Shown here piece after piece: positions 1 to 4,153 of a stretch of DNA of 5,195 bases. Within the stretch, counting starts at the first letter, position 1. Every line of letters begins with the position of its first letter. The notes beneath the pieces are model-generated. The model worked only from the letters and a program-made list of their open reading frames with translations. It had not been told where the DNA came from and ran no database searches. The DNA is from Alphaproteobacteria bacterium (GTDB taxonomy: Bacteria; Pseudomonadota; Alphaproteobacteria; BNTO01): positions 1-5,195 of the forward strand of contig BNTO01000076.1 of NCBI GenBank assembly GCA_025996655.1, in the 5' to 3' direction. The translations under genes were made by a program, and so were the position numbers.

Positions 1-201
1 CAGTTGAAGGGCTATATTGAGGCCAGAAGCTTTATCAGACATAGATTCTCTGTGCTTCCATTTCATAATCGTTGGAGGACTCAGACGATACTTTTTTGCA
101 AGCTTGGCTATGCTCTCTTGACTTTGAGGAATTTCGAGACGAATTGCCTCCGTCGTTCGGGCGTTCCTGTGGTAAATCTGTCTCCTAAAGCCTCCTTCCA
201 C
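1..201 (-). pseudogene. IS481-family transposase, N-terminal part (runs off left edge; canonical start lost or altered)
   Basis: Read leftward from position 186, the frame gives 62 codons without a stop to the window edge. It includes the stretches TTEAIRLEI and QESIAKLAKKYRLSPPTIMKW. This is the N-terminal helix-turn-helix of IS481-type transposases, whose usual start is MGQ..H....TTEAIR..I..SQES...LAKRY....KTV.KW. The catalytic DDE domain would lie to the left, outside the window. Where the family has Met-Gly-Gln the sequence reads AGG AGA CAG (186-178). An AAGGAGG ribosome site (197-191) stands only four bases before it, as if an ATG had mutated to AGG. The only in-frame alternative start after the upstream TGA (207-205) is GTG at 201-199, which has no ribosome site of its own. 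It is labelled a pseudogene for this reason, but the rest of the gene cannot be seen. The family call is fairly safe; IS3-type transposases share a similar N-terminus and are the main alternative. Confidence 0.72.
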
Positions 202-233
202 ACTTCATAATCTTGCTCAAGAATTATACAACA
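1..233 (-). mobile_element. IS481-type insertion element, one end only (boundary inferred)
   Basis: The transposase frame and its leader lie directly downstream of a SIMPL-domain gene that stops prematurely, so an insertion junction must lie near 217-240. IS ends of this group usually begin with TG. On the minus strand a TGT begins at 233 (TGTTGTATAATTC, 233-221), right after the last residues that look native to the SIMPL protein. That would put 47 bases between the element tip and the transposase start region. The other end and any target duplication lie left of the window, so neither the inverted repeat nor the exact boundary could be tested. Confidence 0.45.
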
Positions 234-612
234 AGAATTTGGGATTAGACACTGTTGGTGTAAAGAAAACATGTTGATCGTTAATGCGTGTCGGTTCATC
301 GCCTAGCTCGGCTTGCTTTATCCCATTGTGGATTAAAAACTTTCGCACCTTATCTCTCGTTTCTTTTGACTTTTCTAAAAGGATGCTCAAATCATTGCCA
401 TTTATGGAAAAGGAAATCTTCATATCCGCTTTATCGGACTTGACCTGCTTCTCGACAAGGCCGCGAGTTTGAACACTTGGTAAATGTTTCTTTTTCAAAA
501 TAACGGATTTTTCGATAAAATGTCCTATAAAAAAACAACCTAAGGCAATTCCGCAGCCTAAAAAGAAAGTTAAAAAAAGTGAGGAGAAGAGGTTCTGACT
601 TGGTTTTTCCAT
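217..612 (-). pseudogene. SIMPL-domain (DUF541) membrane-anchored protein, truncated by IS insertion
   Basis: The frame starts at ATG 612 and encodes 131 residues. Residues 9-33 form one hydrophobic membrane segment with a short N-terminal tail. A linker follows, then RGLVEKQVKSDKADMKIS at about 50-67, GNDL at 72-75 and a helix around 78-96. This matches the start of SIMPL-domain proteins (COG2859 type, related to YggE), where the segment R.LAEREVKAD is typical. Members are usually about 230-250 residues, so roughly half is missing. The last five residues (LLYNS) and the stop probably come from the IS481 element inserted after it. SIMPL proteins sit in the envelope or periplasm and their exact role is poorly defined. 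An extended -10 promoter lies 36 bases upstream. The ribosome site is weak (TTAGAGCGAATC before the ATG). A short product could still be made, but the domain would be incomplete. Confidence 0.72.
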
Positions 613-647
613 GATTCGCTCTAATTTTGTTAAGCTTCCCTTATTAC

Positions 648-656
648 ATTATAACA
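648..656 (-). promoter_or_regulatory. Extended -10 promoter for the SIMPL gene
   Basis: On the minus strand TGTTATAAT (656-648) is a perfect TATAAT preceded by TGn, the extended -10 pattern. It lies 35 bases before the ATG at 612. No good -35 hexamer stands at 16-18 bases, which is usual for extended -10 promoters. The candidate lies between the SIMPL gene and the IS1595 remnant, so the gene does not seem to depend on read-through from the tRNA. Confidence 0.55.
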
Positions 657-702
657 CATCTAAAAAGAAGCCGGCGTAAAAAAATGCTTCCTAAGAAAAA
701 TG

Positions 703-965
703 TTATTGGCTAAAGACAGGGAGAATATCTTGTGATTTCATTTATTTTTTTGCATCATCTATAACTTCCGTGGATACATTTCCGCCTCTTTTCACTATTT
801 CAAAAACAGGAACCTTTCCTGCCGCTCCACGGCCTCATGTTCTTTTCCGAACTCCACCGAAAGAGACTCATCACGTTCGATTTTTCCACAAAAGGACTCA
901 ATACGATTTTGCTGTTTGAGTGCAATCTTTTCTCGTAATTTATGGAAGAATCTTACGCGCACCTT
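703..965 (-). pseudogene. Decayed IS1595-type (ISXO2-like) transposase fragment
   Basis: Two minus-strand frames together spell a central piece of an IS1595/ISXO2-like DDE transposase. From about 965 to 832 one frame reads RFFHKLREKIA, then FCGKIERDES. This matches the family pattern of a helix with HKLR followed by (S)GE(I/V)E.DESYFG, whose Asp is the first catalytic acid. Near 829-836 the homology jumps to another frame reading RGAAGKVPVFEIVKRGG, then STEVIDDAKK, which matches the family's RGAAGK.PVFGLLKRGGKV. An in-frame TAA follows at 744-742. Beyond it the same frame gives KSQDILPVFSQ and a second TAA at 705-703, resembling the family's next helix. Both the N-terminal zinc-binding part and the C-terminal half are missing. 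No terminal repeats were found. It is a non-functional relic between tRNA-Cys and the SIMPL gene. The family assignment is from memory of motifs, without an alignment. Confidence 0.62.
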
Positions 966-992
966 AACATAAAAATGTTGGGGTTTAGCCCC
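966..992 (-). terminator. Two small tandem hairpins 3' of tRNA-Cys, possible terminator
   Basis: On the minus strand, about 18 bases past the tRNA 3' end, GGGGCTAAACCCC (992-980) can form a 4-bp GC stem. It is followed at once by AACATTTTTATGTT (979-966), a 5-bp stem whose loop is TTTT. The GC stem followed by AACATTTTT resembles a weak intrinsic terminator for the tRNA transcript. The stems are short, so 3' processing or leakage is possible. Confidence 0.4.
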
Positions 993-1009
993 GAAGAAAA
1001 TGAGAAACG

Positions 1010-1080
1010 AGGCCGAGGCCGGAATCGAACCGACGTACAAAGATTTGCAGTCTTCTGCATCACCATTCTGCCACCCGGCC
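1010..1080 (-). tRNA. tRNA-Cys (anticodon GCA), CCA not encoded
   Basis: Read on the minus strand from 1080 to 1010, the sequence folds as a complete cloverleaf of 71 bases. The acceptor stem GGCCGGG pairs with CTCGGCC, with one G-U. The anticodon stem GAAGA/TCTTT closes the loop CTGCAAA, giving anticodon GCA (plus-strand positions 1048-1046). The T arm contains GGTTCGATTCC. The discriminator base is U73 (position 1010), as expected for cysteine tRNAs. The next transcribed bases are CGT, so the 3' CCA must be added by tRNA nucleotidyltransferase. The gene delivers cysteine to UGU and UGC codons. It appears to be transcribed alone from the promoter just upstream. Confidence 0.96.
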
Positions 1081-1090
1081 AGGTAAGGTC

Positions 1091-1119
1091 ATTGTAGTAA
1101 AAGCAAGGGCAAAACTCAA
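1091..1119 (-). promoter_or_regulatory. Sigma70-type promoter of tRNA-Cys
   Basis: On the minus strand TTGAGT (1119-1114) and TACAAT (1096-1091) are separated by exactly 17 bases. This gives four and five matches to the consensus hexamers. The -10 ends 11 bases before the tRNA 5' end at 1080, so transcription would start only a few bases upstream of the mature tRNA. The spacing and position support it strongly. Confidence 0.68.
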
Positions 1120-1182
1120 GGAAGGAACAACAACGCCACAAAAATATGGGCTTTAAAAAGTGAAGACTTTAGGCGAAATTTT

Positions 1183-1716
1183 GTGCCAAAATTGGATAGA
1201 GAGTCGAGAACTGCAAAAAACACCGAACGCATGGAAGAAAAGAGGCAGACATTTTATAAAGATATGTGTCAATCTCTTGAAAATTCCTTTCAAAAAACGG
1301 CACCGCAAACGCCTGTTCCCGAGCTAGGACATATTATTTTAGACACCATTCAAGGCGTTTATGCTCGTGCGTCCTTTTTGAATCCCTCGGGAAACCCTGT
1401 AGGGCTACCCGCGGATGGCCCCCCTTTTGCGCCTTGGGATTCCGCTGAGAAAACGCCGACAATGCTTGCCCTTAATCAAGCGGCAGCTTTGTTTTTACAA
1501 GATTTCACACGCTTGTATCAAAATTTTCTTCAAAACCTTTACAAAAAACTTAACGCCCAAAGAACAAAAGAGGCTTTCTCCGAGGAATTTTGGCTTTCCT
1601 TAAAAAAACTTTTTGTTGAAGAGCTCTCTCATTCTGTTCATAGGTTTCACAGTCGCGTTGAGGAGATTCTTTTTGAAAAAGATCCCCCACCTAAAAAAGA
1701 ACAAAAGGCATGCTAA
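1183..1716 (+). CDS. Unrecognised soluble helix-rich protein, 177 residues, first gene of a two-gene operon
   Basis: I do not recognise this family. The start is GTG at 1183, the best start in a frame that has no ATG before 1231. A weak AGGCG ribosome site lies about eight bases upstream. A shorter product from the ATG at 1231 (residue 17) is possible. Residues 1-38 are strongly charged and probably helical. Residues 45-62 form a second amphipathic stretch. Residues 67-92 are rich in Pro and Gly, including LPADGPPFAPWD, and look like an exposed linker. Residues 94-166 should form two or three long amphipathic helices rich in Phe, Leu and Tyr. The tail DPPPKKEQKAC is hydrophilic. There is no signal peptide or membrane segment, so a cytoplasmic location is likely. 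The layout is loosely like phasins or other helical-bundle adaptor proteins, but no signature supports that. It is divergent from tRNA-Cys, and its stop overlaps the next gene, so the two are very probably co-transcribed. Confidence 0.75.
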   Translation: MPKLDRESRTAKNTERMEEKRQTFYKDMCQSLENSFQKTAPQTPVPELGHIILDTIQGVYARASFLNPSGNPVGLPADGPPFAPWDSAEKTPTMLALNQAAALFLQDFTRLYQNFLQNLYKKLNAQRTKEAFSEEFWLSLKKLFVEELSHSVHRFHSRVEEILFEKDPPPKKEQKAC

Positions 1717-2138
1717 AAAAGATTTTCTGTTTTTTCTTTTGTTGCTTTTTCTGTTTCTCGCCGCTGTTGCTTTGGGGTGCTGACGAGAAAAACAACGAAG
1801 AGGAAGACCTTCTGCGCGAAGAAAATTTTTTGGCCGATGTTATTTCCGATTACAACAGCGCCTATGCGTCGGGTCGTGGCTTTCAAAATTTTAAAAATTC
1901 CCTTTGTTTACAAGGCATTTTGTTCGCTAACAACGCATGGGTTCTTTGGATTAATAATAGTGAGATTCATTCCTCGGAAAAGCCTTGCTTTAGACTCAAC
2001 CATAGGGAATTTATGATTCTGGACGTTACGCCGCGCTCTGTGACTCTGCAAGGAGAGAGCGGCCCCATCACCTTGACAGTAGGAACAAGCTACAATCTTC
2101 TCACCAAAAATACGTCTTCCTTTGATGGAGGGAATTAA
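1710..2138 (+). CDS. Unrecognised small exported protein, 142 residues, coupled to the upstream gene
   Basis: The ATG at 1710 lies inside the end of the preceding gene, whose TAA ends at 1716. The 7-base overlap implies translational coupling, and no well-placed ribosome site is seen. Residues 1-24 look like a signal peptide: Lys-Lys at 3-4, a very Phe- and Cys-rich core, then LLLWGA with likely cleavage after Ala24. There is no clear lipobox. After an acidic stretch (25-38) and a probable helix (40-54), residues 65-132 look like a compact beta domain. It contains LQGILF, AWVLWINN, FMILDVTP and SVTLQG. Cys66 and Cys93 could form a disulfide in the periplasm. The alternation of WVLWIN, a variable loop, then a V-x-x-V-x-L strand is reminiscent of the small periplasmic domains of PilP/GspC-type secretion or pilus proteins. 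This is only a pattern resemblance and the function is unknown. The start, export signal and operon link are better supported than any role. Confidence 0.75.
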   Translation: MLKKIFCFFFCCFFCFSPLLLWGADEKNNEEEDLLREENFLADVISDYNSAYASGRGFQNFKNSLCLQGILFANNAWVLWINNSEIHSSEKPCFRLNHREFMILDVTPRSVTLQGESGPITLTVGTSYNLLTKNTSSFDGGN

Positions 2139-2354
2139 AGACGCCTCTTGTTGGAAACACAGGAGACCGTTATCTGTTCCGTAGGCACCTTGATCGCTAG
2201 GGAACGTTTCAGAAATAAGGCGCCACGACATCTGGTTTATGGTTTCGTCTTTTCGCCGTCGGAAGAGTGTTGTAGGGAACGTTGAGCCACACTTTCGCGA
2301 TCGCGTAGCAGATGTGGTGAGCGTGGTAAGGGGGGAGGCGGAATAAAGAAAGAT

Positions 2355-2379
2355 CTGAACCTCAAAAACAGGGGTTCAG
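2355..2379 (-). terminator. Strong 9-bp hairpin, possible terminator for the minus-strand gene
   Basis: CTGAACCTC (2355-2363) pairs with GGGGTTCAG (2371-2379), with one G-U, around the loop AAAAACA. On the minus strand the stem is followed by ATCTTTCTTTATT. This is a moderate T-rich tail that would suit termination of the transcript from the gene ending at 2530, about 150 bases earlier. On the plus strand no T-run follows directly, and the hairpin instead abuts the next one. Its direction is therefore less certain than its structure. Confidence 0.5.
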
Positions 2380-2423
2380 CTGGCTACCACGAAGCTCATA
2401 TTTTTGCCTGGTGCCAGCTTTTT
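2378..2423 (+). terminator. Intrinsic terminator of the plus-strand operon
   Basis: AGCTGGC (2378-2384) pairs with GCCAGCT (2413-2419). After a single bulged T, ACCA (2386-2389) pairs with TGGT (2409-2412), giving an 11-bp stem with a 19-base loop. A T-run covers 2419-2423. This is a good Rho-independent terminator for plus-strand transcripts, about 240 bases after the stop of the 142-residue gene. It shares two bases with the preceding hairpin, and its descending arm can also pair with GGCACCA at 2449-2455. Confidence 0.6.
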
Positions 2424-2529
2424 GGGTCCCTTCGAAAACGGGTGTCGGGGCACCAAATCGGAAATGTATTCGTAACCCCTTGTCGATTATCCGACTCGTC
2501 TGAGCCAAACCTTATCAATACCTGAAGTT

Positions 2530-3750
2530 TTATTCTACAGTAACACAAATGTTTGCTGACTTAGTGACGTTGCTAACGCTAGGATCTACCAGTTTTCTGG
2601 GAGGTTTCAATCCATCGAAATAAATTAAGAGAACGTCTGTTGCCCTGACCCTAGCCCTGAGGGTCGCCGCTCGCTTTATCTCAGACAGATTATTTTTGTT
2701 AAAGCATTCTTGAAGCATATCCCCTATTTTTGTCTCTTCCGACAAGTTTGCTGAATTTTCTCTTAACGACAGGGCTCCTATTTGAGATGGTGCCAAATCT
2801 TCGCTATAAAGATTCAAAATTGACCAATTGCAGTCTAACCTTTTGATAACATCCGGACTAAGTGTAGAGACAAAGCTTTCTTCGCCCTTTTTCAATGCTG
2901 ATAGTAATATCGAACGCAACAATTGTTTCCCGTCGTGGCGAACTAGGTCCTTAATAACGCGGCGGGTCGCGCTGTTATAAAACTCTTCCGGAATTACATT
3001 GTAAGTTCCAGCTTTTGCATGGAGGACGACCTTAACATACAACCTGTTACCATTCCCTGCGGATGCTAGAATGTAATCACTCCTATCTTTTTCAAAGTCA
3101 TATACCCTCCGCATGTTTTCTTTGATCATAGCGATCGCTCCCCACGGGCGCAAATGCCGACGCATTTGAGGCGCAGTAATAGCCCTGCCCCCTAACTTTG
3201 TCAACGAACTCAACACTAGACCGAGATCTCCTTCTTCACAACAAAGCACAACCCTCAGGTCGACCTTGTTTGCTGCCTTGGGCAAGTCGCCATATTCCGT
3301 ATACTTTACTGACATTGCTTTGGTTTCTTTTAATTTTGTGATTTCTTCAATTTTTTCTTTTTTGTCCCCCGCCGGACAGTCGGGGTTACTTATGTCTTTC
3401 TCCAGCGCAAAACATATAGCATCCAAGACCCCAAAGTCCTTTTTTGCCGTTATTTCTCCAGCGGGAGACGTTTGTTGACCGCATCTTTTTTTATTCATAT
3501 CGTGGCTTCGAATGAAACCCCTGTCTTTCGTCCAGAAATAGATTTTTTCGGTTGTCGCGGCGAGCGTTCTCGTATTTTCTCCGTGTCCTGTCAAGGCCAT
3601 GAGCTGGAGCAATACGAATTTACCCATACCCTCGAGGCCGTTCTTTACTAAGCCCTCCTCTGGAGTGGTAACCGCAGTCGACGCGTCGCTAAATTGCGTT
3701 CCCAAAACGCCCAGGAACCCAAGAGCGGCTATAATTTTCTTCCCATTCAT
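2530..3750 (-). CDS. Unrecognised secreted protein, 406 residues
   Basis: I do not recognise this family. The start at ATG 3750 is well supported by AGGAGA six bases upstream. Residues 1-26 form a classical signal peptide: Lys4-Lys5, a hydrophobic core IIAALGFLGVLG, then likely cleavage after Ala23 (SDA) or Ala26 (STA). No other segment is hydrophobic enough to be a membrane helix, so the mature protein of about 380 residues should be periplasmic or released. There are eight cysteines, all after the signal peptide (90, 113, 125, 170, 171, 307, 349, 402). Residues 128-146 are a very charged, helical stretch. Residues 196-225 are Arg-rich (QMRRHLRPWG, ENMRRVYDFEKDR). Residues 236-246 and 372-380 look like beta strands (RLYVKVVLHAK, DVLLIYFDG). 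There are no repeats and no catalytic motif I can name. It is transcribed alone, convergent with the upstream operon. A role at the cell surface or towards a host is possible but is only inference. Confidence 0.8.
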   Translation of the reverse strand: MNGKKIIAALGFLGVLGTQFSDASTAVTTPEEGLVKNGLEGMGKFVLLQLMALTGHGENTRTLAATTEKIYFWTKDRGFIRSHDMNKKRCGQQTSPAGEITAKKDFGVLDAICFALEKDISNPDCPAGDKKEKIEEITKLKETKAMSVKYTEYGDLPKAANKVDLRVVLCCEEGDLGLVLSSLTKLGGRAITAPQMRRHLRPWGAIAMIKENMRRVYDFEKDRSDYILASAGNGNRLYVKVVLHAKAGTYNVIPEEFYNSATRRVIKDLVRHDGKQLLRSILLSALKKGEESFVSTLSPDVIKRLDCNWSILNLYSEDLAPSQIGALSLRENSANLSEETKIGDMLQECFNKNNLSEIKRAATLRARVRATDVLLIYFDGLKPPRKLVDPSVSNVTKSANICVTVE

Positions 3751-3755
3751 ACGAT

Positions 3756-3761
3756 TCTCCT
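3756..3761 (-). promoter_or_regulatory. Ribosome binding site of the 406-residue secreted protein
   Basis: AGGAGA on the minus strand (3761-3756), within AAAAGGAGAATCGT, stands at ideal distance from the ATG at 3750-3748. It fixes the start directly before the Lys-Lys of the signal peptide. Confidence 0.8.
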
Positions 3762-3788
3762 TTTATAAATGCTGTTAACTTCTGCGCC

Positions 3789-3812
3789 CCCCTGCCGCAC
3801 CCGCGGCAAGGG
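3789..3812 (-). promoter_or_regulatory. GC-rich 10-bp hairpin in the leader of the secreted-protein gene
   Basis: On the minus strand CCCTTGCCGC (3812-3803) pairs with GCGGCAGGGG (3798-3789) around the loop GGGT. Pairing is complete with one G-U. On the plus strand that position would be a C-A mismatch, which favours a role in the minus-strand RNA. It ends 38 bases before the start codon and has no T-run after it, so it is not a typical terminator. It may stabilise the leader, mark an mRNA processing site or bind a protein. No riboswitch family is recognised. Confidence 0.45.
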
Positions 3813-4140
3813 CATAAATTTCGCACAGGTCTCATACTCTTCAGAATAATGGCAAAAAGCACAAAACGCAACAAAAAAATTCGCCCATAGCTTTTATTTA
3901 GGTTTTTTGTGTCGTCCGTTTTTTAAGCCCCCTAACGTTGGAACGGGTTGCGAAACTCTAGGATTTTCCTACCATGAGATTCCCGCGGTTTTGCGGTCTG
4001 TTGGCGGCGCAAAAGTCCTACAAAAAACAAATATTTTCAAAATCTTCTTGATTTTTTTCCAAAGCCTCTTGCTAAAGCGGACGTGCCCTTCTACCTTGTT
4101 TTTAGGGAGAAAACGTTTTTATTGATGCCGGGATTCGAAA

Positions 4141-4145
4141 AAGGA
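4141..4145 (+). promoter_or_regulatory. Ribosome binding site of topA
   Basis: AAGGA, inside AAAAAGGAAAAGG, lies eight bases before ATG 4154. This ATG gives the expected short N-terminus ahead of the Toprim strand IIIVESPAK, so it is preferred. The ATG at 4125 is out of frame. Confidence 0.7.
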
Positions 4146-4153
4146 AAAGGTTT

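Larger units (their letters stand above)
2139..2529. other. Gene-free, hairpin-rich region between convergent genes
   Basis: No frame on either strand has a credible start, ribosome site and protein-like composition here. The segment is rich in repeats. TAGGGAACGTT occurs twice in direct orientation (2198-2208 and 2273-2283). CCACA (2287-2291) pairs with TGTGG (2313-2317) around the perfect 10-base palindrome CGCGATCGCG (2296-2305). A G-run GGGGGG starts at 2331. Two strong hairpins and an alternative pairing follow from 2355 to 2455 (listed separately). At nearly 400 bases it is long for a simple convergent terminator zone, so it could be a long 3' UTR, a small RNA or the eroded remains of a gene. 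I see no tmRNA, RNase P, SRP or 6S signature. Confidence 0.5.
3751..4153. other. Divergent intergenic region between the secreted-protein gene and topA
   Basis: These 400 bases lie between two divergent genes and should hold both promoters. No frame looks like a real gene; the longest plus-strand frame starts with TTG at 3907, has no ribosome site and an odd composition. For the minus-strand gene, TTGCGT then 17 bases then TATTCT (3870-3842) is a possible but imperfect promoter. For topA no convincing -35/-10 pair was found. An inverted repeat TTTTGCG/CGCAAAA (3989-3995 and 4008-4014) with a 12-base loop is present. The stretch 4021-4060 is very A/T-rich. Confidence 0.5.

Noticed and set aside
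795..1040. Open frame of 81 codons on the minus strand running from tRNA-Cys into the IS1595 remnant
   Set aside because: Its first third is the tRNA read as protein, and it has no ribosome site. Only the part after about 965 resembles a transposase, and this is described as a decayed remnant.
1908..2231. Open frame of 107 codons on the minus strand
   Set aside because: Most of it lies antisense to the exported 142-residue protein, which has a signal peptide and an operon context. No ribosome site or family resemblance was seen.
2215..2260. GGTTTATGGTTTCGTC looked like the conserved 5' motif of tmRNA
   Set aside because: There is no matching acceptor stem, no T-arm sequence, no tag reading frame ending in small hydrophobic residues, and the normally invariant TTCGAC is not present.
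2198..2283. Direct repeat TAGGGAACGTT considered as an attachment site or start of a CRISPR array
   Set aside because: Only two copies of 11 bases 75 bases apart, with no further units, no integrase and no cas genes.
2139..2460. Possible RNase P, SRP or 6S RNA
   Set aside because: None of the invariant blocks, such as the GAAAGTCCGGGC type of RNase P or the GGAAG..AGCA type of SRP RNA, could be found.
3907..4125. 72-codon plus-strand frame upstream of topA, considered as a dprA end or small gene
   Set aside because: It starts only with TTG, lacks a ribosome site and has no DprA-like or other family pattern. It sits where the topA promoter should be.
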